Part shown: positions 46,876 through 56,316 of the stretch, one piece after another
Layout of the letters: each line of letters starts with the position of its first letter
Numbering within the stretch: position 1 is the first letter of the stretch
Assembly: GCF_006540305.1 (NCBI RefSeq)
Contig: NZ_BJOR01000001.1
Location: forward strand, 5,332,001-5,396,000
Source: Streptomyces sp. 6-11-2
Lineage (GTDB): Bacteria; Actinomycetota; Actinomycetes; Streptomycetales; Streptomycetaceae
Direction: 5' to 3'
DNA length: 64,000 bases
Notes under the pieces: model-generated
What the model was told of the DNA's origin: nothing
The model's input: only the letters and a program-made list of their open reading frames with translations
The model's database searches: none
Position numbers and translations under genes: made by a program

Positions 46876-49150
46876 CGGCCGCCGATTGTTCCAGACGCAC
46901 CACGACGGACTTGCTGGCCGGGGTGTTGCTGGTATCGGCGGTGGCGTCCAGCGGCACCAGCACGTTGGTCTCCGGGTAGTACGACGCGGCACAGCCCCGG
47001 GCCGTCGGATAGTGCACGACCCGGAAGCCCGGCGCCCGCCGCTCCACGCCGTCCTTCCACTCACCGACCAGATCCACGTACGACCCGTCGGCCACCCCCA
47101 GCGCCCGCGCGTCCTCCGGGTTGACCAGCACCACCCGCCGGCCGTTCTTGATCCCCCGGTAGCGGTCGTCGAGCCCGTACACCGTGGTGTTGTACTGGTC
47201 GTGCGAGCGCAGTGTCTGCAACAGCAGCCGGCCCTCGGGCAGTTCGGGGTACTCCACCGGCGCGGCGGTGAAGTTGGCCTTGCCGGTGGCCGTCGGGAAG
47301 CGGCGCTCGTCGCGCGGGGCGTGCGGCAGCGCGAAGCCGCCGGGGTGGGCCACGCGCGCGTTGAAGTCCTCGAAGCCGGGGACGACCCGGGCGATCCGGT
47401 CGCGGATCGCGGCGTAGTCGTTCTCGAACTCCTCCCACGGCACCACGGTCTTCTCGCCCAGCACCCGGCGGGCCAGCCCGCACACGATGGCCGGCTCCGA
47501 CTTCAGCTGCGCGCCCGCGGGCCGCAGCCGGCCCCGGGAGGCGTGCACCATGCCCATGGAGTCCTCGACGGTGACGAACTGCTCGCCGCCGTCCTGCACG
47601 TCCCGCTCGGTACGGCCGAGGGTGGGCAGGATCAGCGCACGCGCGCCCGTGACCACGTGCGAGCGGTTGAGCTTGGTCGACACGTGCACCGTCAGCCGGG
47701 CCCGCCGCATGGCGGCCTCGGTGACGTCGGTGTCGGGGGACGCGGAGACGAAGTTGCCGCCCATGGCGAAGAACACCTTCGCCTCACCGTCGCGCAGGGC
47801 GCGGATGGCCCGTACGACGTCGTAGCCGTGCTCGCGCGGCGGCGCGAAGCCGAACTCCTTCTCCAGGGCGTCCAGGAAGTCGGGGTCCGGGCGCTCGAAG
47901 ATGCCCATCGTGCGGTCGCCCTGCACGTTGGAGTGGCCGCGCACCGGGCACACGCCCGCGCCCGGACGGCCGATGTTGCCGCGCAGCAGCAGGAAGTTGA
48001 CCACCTCGCGGATGGTCGGCACCGAGTGCTTGTGCTGGGTCAGACCCATCGCCCAGCACACGATGGTGCGCTCGGAGGCGAGGACCATCTCCAGCGCGCG
48101 GTCGATCTCCGCGCGCGTGAGCCCCGTCGCGGTGAGCGTCTCGTCCCAGTCGGCGGTGCCGGCGGCCTGCGCGAACTCCTCGTAGCCGTGGGTGTGCTCG
48201 CGGACGAACTGCTCGTCCACCGCGCCCTCGGTGTCGAGGATCAGCTTGTTGAGGAGGCGGAAGAGGGCCTGGTCGCCGCCGATGCGGATCTGGAGGAACA
48301 GGTCGGTGAGCGCGGCGCCCTTGAGCATGCCCTGCGGGGTCTGCGGGTTCTTGAACCGCTCCAGACCCGCCTCGGGCAGCGGATTGACACTGATGATCTT
48401 CGCGCCGCCCGCCTTGGCCTTCTCCAGGGCGGAGAGCATACGGGGGTGGTTCGTCCCCGGGTTCTGCCCGGCGACGATGATCAGGTCGGCCTTGTAGAGG
48501 TCCTCCAGGAGCACACTGCCCTTGCCGACCCCGATCGTCTCCGACAGGGCCGATCCGGAGGACTCGTGGCACATGTTGGAGCAGTCGGGCAGGTTGTTGG
48601 TGCCCAGCTCGCGCGCGAAGAGCTGGTAGAGGAACGCGGCCTCGTTGCTGGTGCGGCCGGAGGTGTAGAAGAGGGCCTCGTCGGGGGAGCCGAGGGCGGC
48701 GATCTCCTCGGCGACGATGTCGAAGGCGCGCTCCCAGGTGACCGGTTCGTAGTGATCGGCGCCCTCGGGCAGGTACATGGGGTGGGTGAGCCGCCCCTGC
48801 TGGCCCAGCCAGTACCCGCTCCGGTCCGCCAGGTCGGAAACGGAGTGTGCGGTGAAGAACTCCGGGGTGACCCGGCGCAGGGTGGCCTCCTCGGCGACCG
48901 CCTTCGCGCCGTTCTCGCAGAACTCCGCCGTGTGCCGGTGCTCCGGCTCCGGCCAGGCACAGCCCGGGCAGTCGAAGCCGTCCTTCTGGTTGACCCGCAG
49001 CAGGGTCAGCGCGGTGCGCCTCACCCCCATCTGCTGCTGGGCGATCCGCAGCGTGTGGCCGATGGCCGGCAGCCCGGCCGCCGCGTGCTGCGGCTCGGCT
49101 ACCTGCGGCGCGTCCTGAACCGGATCACCCATGGGCGGCTTCGTTGCCAT
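46871..49150 (-). CDS. Molybdopterin oxidoreductase, FdhF/YdeP family
   Basis: A 759-residue bis-molybdopterin-guanine-dinucleotide enzyme of the YdeP subgroup, formate-dehydrogenase-like oxidoreductases whose physiological substrate is uncertain. Features: an N-terminal GFDCPGCAWPEPEH in place of a classical 4Fe-4S cluster, the probable Mo-ligand Cys in NMCHESSGSALSE, PNP-type cofactor-binding segments (VAGQNPGTNHPR, GRPGAGVCPVRGHSNVQGDR), and a C-terminal molydopterin dinucleotide-binding domain. No Tat signal, so cytoplasmic. ATG 49150 has GGAGAGCG directly upstream and was preferred to a start 50 codons earlier. Confidence 0.93.
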   Translation of the reverse strand: MATKPPMGDPVQDAPQVAEPQHAAAGLPAIGHTLRIAQQQMGVRRTALTLLRVNQKDGFDCPGCAWPEPEHRHTAEFCENGAKAVAEEATLRRVTPEFFTAHSVSDLADRSGYWLGQQGRLTHPMYLPEGADHYEPVTWERAFDIVAEEIAALGSPDEALFYTSGRTSNEAAFLYQLFARELGTNNLPDCSNMCHESSGSALSETIGVGKGSVLLEDLYKADLIIVAGQNPGTNHPRMLSALEKAKAGGAKIISVNPLPEAGLERFKNPQTPQGMLKGAALTDLFLQIRIGGDQALFRLLNKLILDTEGAVDEQFVREHTHGYEEFAQAAGTADWDETLTATGLTRAEIDRALEMVLASERTIVCWAMGLTQHKHSVPTIREVVNFLLLRGNIGRPGAGVCPVRGHSNVQGDRTMGIFERPDPDFLDALEKEFGFAPPREHGYDVVRAIRALRDGEAKVFFAMGGNFVSASPDTDVTEAAMRRARLTVHVSTKLNRSHVVTGARALILPTLGRTERDVQDGGEQFVTVEDSMGMVHASRGRLRPAGAQLKSEPAIVCGLARRVLGEKTVVPWEEFENDYAAIRDRIARVVPGFEDFNARVAHPGGFALPHAPRDERRFPTATGKANFTAAPVEYPELPEGRLLLQTLRSHDQYNTTVYGLDDRYRGIKNGRRVVLVNPEDARALGVADGSYVDLVGEWKDGVERRAPGFRVVHYPTARGCAASYYPETNVLVPLDATADTSNTPASKSVVVRLEQSAAD

Positions 49151-49351
49151 CGCACGCTCTCCTTCGACTGCGGTGTGTGAAGAACGTCTCCGATCCTCGC
49201 ACGGCCCCCTGACAGGGCTTACGGCCGGGGACGCCGGCCGGGAAGGCCCCGCGCGACGGCCGGGCAGGCCGGACCCGGGGCGGCCCGTCCCGGGGGTCAC
49301 GGAGGCGGGCGGCGGGCCCGGCTGTCAGTGGCACGTGGCAGGATCGGGGAC

Positions 49352-52078
49352 GTGGCAGAGACAGCATCGAAGAAGACCGACACCACCCCCGGCGGCGCCC
49401 GGCCGCGGCTGATGCTCATGGACGGGCACTCGCTGGCCTACCGCGCGTTCTTCGCGCTGCCCGCGGAGAACTTCACGACCGCGACGGGCCAGCCGACGAA
49501 CGCCATCTACGGCTTCGCGTCGATGCTGGCCAACACCCTGCGTGACGAGGAGCCGACGCACTTCGCGGTCGCCTTCGACGTCTCCCGCAAGACCTGGCGC
49601 TCCGCGGAGTTCACCGAGTACAAGGCGAACCGCTCCAAGACCCCGGACGAGTTCAAGGGCCAGGTCGAGCTGATCGGCGAACTGCTCGACGCGATGAACG
49701 CCTCCCGCTTCGCCGTCGAGGGGTACGAGGCGGACGACGTGATCGCCACCCTCGCCACCCAGGCCGAGGCCGAGGGCTTCGAGGTGCTGATCGTCACCGG
49801 CGACCGCGACTCCTTCCAGCTGGTCTCCGAGCACACGACGGTGCTCTACCCCACCAAGGGCGTCTCCGAGCTGACCCGGTTCACCCCGGAGAAGGTGATC
49901 GAGAAGTACGGACTGACGCCGGCCCAGTACCCGGACTTCGCGGCGCTGCGCGGCGACCCGTCGGACAACCTGCCGGGCATCCCCGGTGTCGGTGAGAAGA
50001 CGGCCGCGAAGTGGATCAACCAGTTCGGTTCGTTCGCCCAGCTCGTGGAGCGGGTCGAGGAGGTCAAGGGCAAGGCCGGCCAGAACCTGCGCGACCACCT
50101 GGAGTCCGTCAAGCTCAACCGCCGGCTCACCGAGCTGGAGCGGAGCGTGGAGCTGCCCAAGGCGGTCACCGACCTCGCCCGCACGCCGTACGACCGCAAG
50201 GCCGTCGCGATGGTCCTGGACACCCTGGAGATCCGCAACCCCTCCCTGCGCGAGCGGCTCTACGCCGTGGACCCGGGCGCCGAGGAGGCCGAGACCACCC
50301 CGATCACGACGGACGGGGTGCAGCTGGACGGCACCGTGCTCGGCACCGGCGAGCTGGCCGGCTGGCTCGCCGAGCACGGCACGCAGGTGCTCGGCGTGGC
50401 CACCGTCGACACCTGGGCGCTGGGCGCGGGCTCGGTCGCCGAGATCGCGCTCGCCGCGCCCGGGGGAGCGGCCGCGTGGTTCGACCCCTCGCAGCTGGAC
50501 GAGGCGGACGAGAGCGCGTTCGCGGCCTGGCTGGCCGACGCGGAACGGCCCAAGGTCTTCCACAACGCCAAGGGCGCCATGCGGGTCTTCGCCGAGCACG
50601 GCTGGACCATCGAGGGCGCCGCCATGGACACCGCGCTCGCCGCCTACCTGGTCAAGCCGGGCCGCCGCTCCTTCGACCTGGACGCGCTGTCCCTGGAGTA
50701 CCTGCACCGGGAGCTGGCCCCCGCCGCCGCGGCCGACGGTCAGCTCGCCTTCGGCGCGGACGAGGGAGCCGAGGCCGAGGCCCTGATGATCCAGGCCCGG
50801 GCCGTCCTCGACCTCGGTGAGGCCTTCGAGGCGCGCCTTCCGGAGGTCGGCGCGGCCGACCTGCTGCGCGACGTGGAACTGCCGACGTCCGTGCTGCTGG
50901 CCCGCATGGAGCGGCACGGCATCGCGGCGGACCGCTCCCACCTCGAAGCGATGGAGCAGACGTTCGCGGGCGCGGTGCAGCAGGCCGTGAAGGAGGCGCA
51001 CGCGGCGGCCGGGCACGAGTTCAACCTCGGCTCGCCCAAGCAGCTGCAGGAAGTCCTCTTCGGCGAACTGGCCCTGCCGAAGACGAAGAAGACGAAGACG
51101 GGCTACACCACCGACGCCGACGCCCTGGCATGGCTGGCCACCCAGACGGACAACGAACTGCCGGTCATCATGCTCCGCCACCGCGAGCAGGCGAAGCTGC
51201 GCGTCACCGTCGAGGGCCTGATCAAGACGATCGCGGCCGACGGCCGGATCCACACCACGTTCAACCAGACGGTCGCCGCGACCGGCCGCCTGTCGTCGAC
51301 GGACCCGAACCTTCAGAACATCCCCGTCCGCACCGACGAGGGCCGGGCCATCCGGCGCGGCTTCGTGGTCGGCGAGGGCTTCGAGTCGCTGATGACGGCC
51401 GACTACAGCCAGATCGAACTGCGCGTGATGGCCCACCTGTCCGAGGACGCGGGCCTGATCGAGGCGTTCACGTCCGGCGAGGACCTGCACACCACGGCGG
51501 CCTCGCAGGTCTTCGGCGTCGACCGCTCGGCGGTGGACGCGGAGATGCGGCGCAAGATCAAGGCGATGTCCTACGGCCTGGCCTACGGGCTGTCGGCCTT
51601 CGGCCTCTCCCAGCAGCTGAACATCGAGGCGGCCGAGGCGCGCGGCCTGATGGACGCCTACTTCGAGCGTTTCGGCGGCGTACGGGACTATCTGCGCCGC
51701 GTGGTCGAGGAGGCGCGGGCGACCGGCTACACCGAGACCCTCTTCGGCCGCCGCCGCTATCTGCCCGACCTCAACAGCGACAACCGCCAGCGCCGCGAGA
51801 TGGCCGAGCGCATGGCCCTCAACGCACCGATCCAGGGCACGGCGGCCGACATCGTCAAGATCGCAATGCTGCACGTGGACCGCGCCCTGCGCGAGGCGGG
51901 CCTCGCCTCCCGCATGCTCCTCCAGGTCCACGACGAAATCGTCCTGGAGATCGCCCCCGGCGAACGCGAGACCGTGGAGCGGATCGTCCGCCACGAGATG
52001 GCCGGCGCGGTACAGCTCAGGGCCCCCCTGGACGTCTCCGTCGGCGTGGGCCCGGACTGGGAGTCGGCGGCACACTAG
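49352..52078 (+). CDS. polA: DNA polymerase I
   Basis: Repair and Okazaki-fragment-processing polymerase. The GTG 49352 start (after GGGGAC) gives 908 residues. An N-terminal 5'-3' exonuclease domain (LMLMDGHSLAYRAFFA, GYEADDVIATLA, VTGDRDSFQL, GDPSDNLPGIPGVGEKTA) is followed by a 3'-5' exonuclease-like domain and the polymerase domain (ATGRLSSTDPNLQNIP, TADYSQIELRVMAHLS, FGRRRYLPDL, QVHDEIVLE). In the middle domain the catalytic acidic residues are missing (ATVDTWALG, FHNAKGAMRVF), so proofreading is probably absent, as in other Gram-positive Pol I enzymes. Confidence 0.97.
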   Translation: MAETASKKTDTTPGGARPRLMLMDGHSLAYRAFFALPAENFTTATGQPTNAIYGFASMLANTLRDEEPTHFAVAFDVSRKTWRSAEFTEYKANRSKTPDEFKGQVELIGELLDAMNASRFAVEGYEADDVIATLATQAEAEGFEVLIVTGDRDSFQLVSEHTTVLYPTKGVSELTRFTPEKVIEKYGLTPAQYPDFAALRGDPSDNLPGIPGVGEKTAAKWINQFGSFAQLVERVEEVKGKAGQNLRDHLESVKLNRRLTELERSVELPKAVTDLARTPYDRKAVAMVLDTLEIRNPSLRERLYAVDPGAEEAETTPITTDGVQLDGTVLGTGELAGWLAEHGTQVLGVATVDTWALGAGSVAEIALAAPGGAAAWFDPSQLDEADESAFAAWLADAERPKVFHNAKGAMRVFAEHGWTIEGAAMDTALAAYLVKPGRRSFDLDALSLEYLHRELAPAAAADGQLAFGADEGAEAEALMIQARAVLDLGEAFEARLPEVGAADLLRDVELPTSVLLARMERHGIAADRSHLEAMEQTFAGAVQQAVKEAHAAAGHEFNLGSPKQLQEVLFGELALPKTKKTKTGYTTDADALAWLATQTDNELPVIMLRHREQAKLRVTVEGLIKTIAADGRIHTTFNQTVAATGRLSSTDPNLQNIPVRTDEGRAIRRGFVVGEGFESLMTADYSQIELRVMAHLSEDAGLIEAFTSGEDLHTTAASQVFGVDRSAVDAEMRRKIKAMSYGLAYGLSAFGLSQQLNIEAAEARGLMDAYFERFGGVRDYLRRVVEEARATGYTETLFGRRRYLPDLNSDNRQRREMAERMALNAPIQGTAADIVKIAMLHVDRALREAGLASRMLLQVHDEIVLEIAPGERETVERIVRHEMAGAVQLRAPLDVSVGVGPDWESAAH

Positions 52079-52775
52079 CCTGCGGCGGGGGCGTGGCTGG
52101 GTGCCCCGGCATCCCCCGCGACGGCGGCTCGTGGCGGCCGTGCCTTCGTGGGTGCCCCGCAGCGCGGCCTGGGGGGTGCACCGTCCGGCTTGGGAGTCGT
52201 GCCGGTCCGCGATGGCGTGGCAGGGATGCCCGGGCGACGCGACGCCCTGCGACGGTGGCTCGGCCGGCCATGCCTTCCATGGCGGTTCCGCAGCGCGGCC
52301 CGCGGGGGCGCACTGAGCACCGTCCGGCCCGGAAGGCCCGCCGGCCCGGCGCGGCCTGCGGGGCGTGCCGTGTGGCGGGGGAGGCCCGTCGGTCTGCGGC
52401 GGTATGGCGGGGGCGTTTGGTGCGGTGGGGCCTCCGCGACGGTGGCTCGGCCGGCCGTCCCTTCGCCGTGGTTCCGCGGCGCCGCCCGCGCGGGCAACCG
52501 CCCGGCTCGGAAGCCCTGCCGCCACGGGCGGGTCACGGCGCGGGGTGGCCCTCGCCGTGAACATCCTGCCTGGGGTCTGGGGGCTGGAGCCCCGTGGGCT
52601 CCGTGCGTTCCGTGCGTTCCGTGGGTATTGCGTGCCGGTCTCTGGGGGTGGCTCCGCGAGCTTTGGCGTGGTCACGGCGGGGTCTTCCCTCCCGTGGCGC
52701 ACGCGCGGCAGGGCTCGTCACTCACGTGGACCCCGCAGAGGCGCAGCCGTGCGCCGCGGCCGACAGGATGCGGGC
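52079..52775. repeat. Non-coding spacer with three degenerate direct repeats
   Basis: 697 bp after polA without a supported gene. A related segment of about 70-80 bp occurs three times, anchored by CGACGG(C/T)GGCTCG at 52119, 52250 and 52437, each followed by a GCCTTC/CCCTTC block and a (G)TTCCGC(A/G)GCGC-type block. Long ORFs on both strands here are low-complexity Arg/Pro/Gly frames. A short hairpin (52580-52593) and CCGTGCGTT iterations follow. Confidence 0.6.
52580..52593. other. GC-rich intergenic hairpin
   Basis: GGGGCT-GG-AGCCCC, embedded in a context (GGGGTCTGGGGGCTGGAGCC) resembling stem-loops commonly found between Streptomyces genes. It may contribute to polA 3'-end formation. Confidence 0.4.
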
Positions 52776-53162
52776 ATGGGTATACGCATGCTCAACCGCC
52801 GACCGGCGGTGATTCGGGCGGACATGGACGAGGTTCCGGCAGGACCACCTCCGTCGGTCCGGCCCGTCGCGGCCGACGCCAGTACGGCCCGCGTTCCCGC
52901 GGATCTGACGGCGACCCTGCGCCGTGCCGCGAGACGGCTCCGCGACCGGTGCGGCCGCGGCGATCCCGTCCTCGGGGAGACACACCCCTGGTGCTTGTGG
53001 GCGGACACCGCGCGCGGCTACCTCGCGCTGCTCCTCTCCCCGCTGCACCGACATCGCCCCGTGCGCAGCGTCACCGTCTTCGTCGCCACCGCGACCAGCA
53101 CCGGAGACCGGCCGGGCGGCCCGCCCGCACACCGCTCCCGTCAGGACCGCCGGAACCACTGA
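52776..53162 (+). CDS. Small hypothetical protein
   Basis: A 128-residue ORF with AGGA about 8 nt before ATG 52776 (second Met at codon 5). The central part is ordinary-looking protein (RVPADLTATLRRAARRLRDR, HPWCLWADTARGYLALLLSP) rather than low-complexity, which supports coding. The C-terminal third is Arg/Pro-rich and may be extended by frame drift. I recognise no family. It lies convergent to the DUF4184 gene with a 35-bp gap. Confidence 0.5.
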   Translation: MGIRMLNRRPAVIRADMDEVPAGPPPSVRPVAADASTARVPADLTATLRRAARRLRDRCGRGDPVLGETHPWCLWADTARGYLALLLSPLHRHRPVRSVTVFVATATSTGDRPGGPPAHRSRQDRRNH

Positions 53163-53197
53163 GACCGGCCGGATCGGCCTCCAAGTGACGGGACCCG

Positions 53198-54145
53198 TCA
53201 ACCTGCGGACGCCGAGCCGCTCCCACCGCCGCGACCGCCAGAGACACCAGCACCAGCACCAGCACCAGCCGCACCGGCACAGCTCGCCTCATGGCCGGAA
53301 CCGACCGATCCGTCCGTCCCCGGCACACCGTCCCCGCCGCCCGGAGCCCGGACACCACGCCGGAGCCTGACGTCCAGGGCGTGCAGGGGCAGACCCACGG
53401 CCAGGCCCGCGCCCGCGCCGAAGCAGAGGGTCGGAATCAGTTCCCAGAGAGCGGCCGTCGACCCCCGGCCCGTCCACCAGTGCCAGGTCCGCTGCACGGC
53501 ACCGGCGACCGCGCAGACCGCGATCACGGCGAAGGCCCGCCGCCGGTCCCGTACCGACAACTCGGGGACCCCCACCGGCTCACCCGCCGGAGCCCGCCGC
53601 AGCGCGTGCACCAGGAACCCGGCGATCACGACCGCCGCCACCGCCGAGCTGCCGTACTGCAAGTACCAGTAGACGGGTGCCCCGGCCAACTGTCGGCCCA
53701 GCACGGGGAACAGCCGCATCCCCCACCGGTCGTGGTGGGTGAACGCGTCCCACACCACGTGCGTCAGCGCGCCCAGCGCGGCCGAGGCGTACCACCACGG
53801 CACCGACGCCGGGCGCGGTCGCGTCCAGGGCGTACCGCACCGCGTCAGCGCCGCCGACCGCCCCTGCCGGGCGCGCGGCAGCAGCGCGACGAGCGGCTCG
53901 CGCAGCAGCAGCCACACCATGACCAGCAGCCAGGCGACGAGCACATCGAGGGTGAAGACCCCGGCGAAGGAGTGCGTGACCGTGCCGAACTCCATCGCCC
54001 CGGGCACAACTCCCGCCGTGTAATAGGTCAGATCGGGCGCGAAGGAGCCGGCCACGAGCACCGACGGGACCAGCCGACCGCGCCCCGTTCCGTCGCCGCG
54101 CACCGCGGGAAGTACGGCCGCCGCATGGCTCAGAGTGAACGGCAA
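53198..54145 (-). CDS. DUF4184 family membrane protein
   Basis: A 315-residue integral membrane protein of the DUF4184 (metal-dependent hydrolase-like) family. The N-terminus MPFTLSHAAAVLPAV with its conserved His, then GSFAPDLTYYT, THSFAGVFTLD and ALTHVVWDAFTHHDRWG give a His/Asp pattern suggesting metal binding. About six hydrophobic helices follow. The C-terminus is a Gly/Ala-rich tail. The start is TTG 54145, supported by GGAGGAG with 6-nt spacing. It is divergent from the lytic transglycosylase gene. Confidence 0.88.
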   Translation of the reverse strand: MPFTLSHAAAVLPAVRGDGTGRGRLVPSVLVAGSFAPDLTYYTAGVVPGAMEFGTVTHSFAGVFTLDVLVAWLLVMVWLLLREPLVALLPRARQGRSAALTRCGTPWTRPRPASVPWWYASAALGALTHVVWDAFTHHDRWGMRLFPVLGRQLAGAPVYWYLQYGSSAVAAVVIAGFLVHALRRAPAGEPVGVPELSVRDRRRAFAVIAVCAVAGAVQRTWHWWTGRGSTAALWELIPTLCFGAGAGLAVGLPLHALDVRLRRGVRAPGGGDGVPGTDGSVGSGHEASCAGAAGAGAGAGVSGGRGGGSGSASAG

Positions 54146-54301
54146 CGGGGGCTCCTCCTGGCACGCGTCGACCGGGCCGGCGGGCCCGTGTGATCATCGC
54201 CGTCCAGTATGCGCGTCGCGCGAGGGGCGCACCCGTTAACCAGTCGTGGCCAACCGGTGAAAATCGGACGTGAACGGGTCCCTATGCGAGGGAAGTTGTC
54301 G

Positions 54302-54307
54302 TAGGGT
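54302..54307 (+). promoter_or_regulatory. Possible -10 for the lytic transglycosylase gene
   Basis: TAGGGT in an otherwise AT-poor region, about 120 bp before the start codon. No good -35 is seen. It would give a leader of about 115 nt. Confidence 0.3.
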
Positions 54308-54395
54308 CACCTGGATTCGTCAACCGTGAGGCTCCGCGAGGGCAACCAGTCACACGGGTCGATCGTCACAACAGGGCGAACGGACAGACAGAGAC

Positions 54396-54411
54396 GGACG
54401 CCCGGGCGTCC
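54396..54411 (+). promoter_or_regulatory. 16-bp perfect palindrome before the ribosome-binding site
   Basis: GGACGCCCGGGCGTCC ends 2 nt before the AGGAGGG Shine-Dalgarno sequence (54414-54420) of the transglycosylase. As DNA it could be an operator; as RNA it has almost no loop and is less likely to be a functional hairpin. Confidence 0.4.
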
Positions 54412-54429
54412 ACAGGAGGGGCTCACTCT

Positions 54430-56196
54430 ATGGCGGCGCATTTCGGCAGCAGGCTGCGCAAGGGAGCGGCAACCACGGCCGTGGCCGCAGCGGCGGTCGC
54501 GGCTCTGGCCGCCTCGCAGGCTCCCGGCGTCACCGTCGACGACCACGGCAGACAGTCCGCGGCCGGGGCGACGCCCCTGCCCGACGGGAACACCGACGAC
54601 AGCGCGACCGGCGACTCGCCGTACTACACGGACCTGCCGCCCCTCAACAGCCCCAGCCCGGCGCCCGTCGTCGGCACCCCGATCTCCAAGGGCCCGGCCG
54701 AGTCCGGCATACCCGCCACCGTGCTCGACGCCTACAAGAAGGCCGAGGCCGAACTGCGCGCGTCCAAGCCGGGCTGCAACCTGCCCTGGCAACTGCTCGC
54801 CGCCATAGGCAAGGTCGAGTCCGGACACGCCCGCGGCGGCAACGTCGGCGCCGACGGCACCACGGTGTCCCCGATCCTCGGCCCGGTCCTCGACGGCAAC
54901 GGCTTCGCCCACATCAGCGACACCGACCACGGCCAGTACGACGGGGACAGCAGGTACGACCGCGCGGTCGGGCCCATGCAGTTCATCCCCTCCACCTGGG
55001 CCTGGGCGGGCCGCGACGGCAACGGCGACGGCAAGAAGGACCCCAACAACATCTACGACGCGGCCCTCGCGGCCGGTCACTACCTGTGCCGCTACGGCTG
55101 GGACCTGTCCACCGACGCCGACCTCCGGAGCGCGATCCTCAGCTACAACAACTCGACGGACTATCTGAACACCGTCCTGACGTGGCTGGAGTTCTACCGC
55201 AAGGGCAGCCACTCCGTCCCGGACGGGACCGGCCCCCTGCCGTCCCACCGCAGCGACCACACGCCCGGCGCGGACCCCGGTCCGACCCCGCAGCCGCCCG
55301 CCCCGCGGGCGAGCGACAAGCCCGGCGGTTCCGGCAAGCCCGCCACGCCCGGCAAGCAGGGCGGCGGCTCCGCGAGCCCGAAACCGTCCCAGCCGGCGCA
55401 GCCGTCCCCGCCGTCCGAGCCGACTCCGCCGTCCACCCCGGGCACGCCCACCGCGCCGCCCACCGCGACCGACACCGTGCACCACCTCCAGGACGCGGGC
55501 ACGGGCAAGCTCACCGCCATGGCCGGCGACGCGTTCGCGGAGAAGATCAGCACCCGTGCCGTGACCAGGGACGACAAGGCCGTCGGCAAGGTTCGGATCC
55601 GGTTCACGATCACCGGCGGCACCGACGCCGCCTTCACCGGCGGCGAGAAGGTCGCCACCGTGGCCACCGACGCCTCCGGCGTGGCCGTCGCACCCGCGCT
55701 GCGGGCCGGCGAGAAGACGGGCGACTTCACCGTCCAGGCGGCGGTCGTCGGCCGTACGCTCCCCGGCGTCGACTACACGGCCACGGTCACCGAGCGCGCC
55801 GCCGACGCCCTCACCCGCACCACCGACACCGCACTGGTCTGCACCCCGGGCGGCGAGTTCGCCGACCAGGTCGAGGTCAAGGCCACCTACAAGGGCGCCG
55901 TCGCGGACCGGGTCGCGGCCACCGCAACCCTCGTCAAGTCGGCCGACGACCCCGCCCAGAACGACAAGGGCCCCTACTTCAAGGACGCCGACGGCAAGCC
56001 CGTACGCACCCTGAAGGACCTCCAGACGGACGCCAACGGCCTGCTGAGGCTGCCGAAGCTGTACGCGGACGACACCACCGGCACGTTCCTGCTGCGCATC
56101 ACCACGGCCGGTGGCGCGACGCTGACCGTGGAGCTGAAGGTGGCGGCGGCCGACACCTCGGCCGAGCCGTCCCCCAGCCCGTCGGCATCCTCGTAG
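54430..56196 (+). CDS. Secreted lytic transglycosylase with C-terminal beta domains
   Basis: Peptidoglycan-cleaving enzyme of 588 residues. It has an N-terminal signal sequence (RKGAATTAVAAAAVAALAA), a transglycosylase domain at about residues 95-255 with the catalytic Glu in AIGKVESGHARGG, then GPMQFIPSTWAW and YDAALAAGHYLCRYGWD. A Pro/Ser/Gly-rich linker (about 270-345) leads to an Ig-like beta-sandwich region (TAMAGDAFAEKISTRAVT, GVAVAPALRAGEKTGDF) similar to bacterial Ig-like/invasin repeats, probably for wall binding or spacing. ATG 54430 has AGGAGGG upstream. Confidence 0.93.
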   Translation: MAAHFGSRLRKGAATTAVAAAAVAALAASQAPGVTVDDHGRQSAAGATPLPDGNTDDSATGDSPYYTDLPPLNSPSPAPVVGTPISKGPAESGIPATVLDAYKKAEAELRASKPGCNLPWQLLAAIGKVESGHARGGNVGADGTTVSPILGPVLDGNGFAHISDTDHGQYDGDSRYDRAVGPMQFIPSTWAWAGRDGNGDGKKDPNNIYDAALAAGHYLCRYGWDLSTDADLRSAILSYNNSTDYLNTVLTWLEFYRKGSHSVPDGTGPLPSHRSDHTPGADPGPTPQPPAPRASDKPGGSGKPATPGKQGGGSASPKPSQPAQPSPPSEPTPPSTPGTPTAPPTATDTVHHLQDAGTGKLTAMAGDAFAEKISTRAVTRDDKAVGKVRIRFTITGGTDAAFTGGEKVATVATDASGVAVAPALRAGEKTGDFTVQAAVVGRTLPGVDYTATVTERAADALTRTTDTALVCTPGGEFADQVEVKATYKGAVADRVAATATLVKSADDPAQNDKGPYFKDADGKPVRTLKDLQTDANGLLRLPKLYADDTTGTFLLRITTAGGATLTVELKVAAADTSAEPSPSPSASS

Positions 56197-56204
56197 CACC
56201 GGCA

Positions 56205-56257
56205 CGGACATCATGAGGGCGCCCCGCCGCAGCGGCGGGGCGCCCTCATGATGTCCG
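56205..56257. terminator. Bidirectional terminator between the transglycosylase and hrpB
   Basis: A perfect 26-bp inverted repeat (56205-56230 with 56232-56257) around a single A; the actual loop would be a few bases larger. It is the longest hairpin seen in the window, between convergent genes. Confidence 0.88.
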
Positions 56258-56316
56258 GCGGCCGGCCCGCTCGACCCCCGCCCGGGGGAGGGAAGCCGAA
56301 CGGAGTCCCGTACCGG

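Noticed and set aside
46786-47064. N-terminal extension of the thioesterase
   Set aside because: Residues before MGEQQ are low-complexity and overlap the oxidoreductase coding region and the operator-like palindrome.
52075-52770. Long Arg/Pro-rich ORFs on both strands after polA
   Set aside because: They are by-products of high GC content and repeats; none has a ribosome-binding site with protein-like composition.
54300-54429. Cyclic-di-AMP (ydaO-type) riboswitch before the lytic transglycosylase
   Set aside because: The position suits such a riboswitch in actinobacteria, but I could not match the conserved core sequence or helices by eye. An Rfam scan would settle it.
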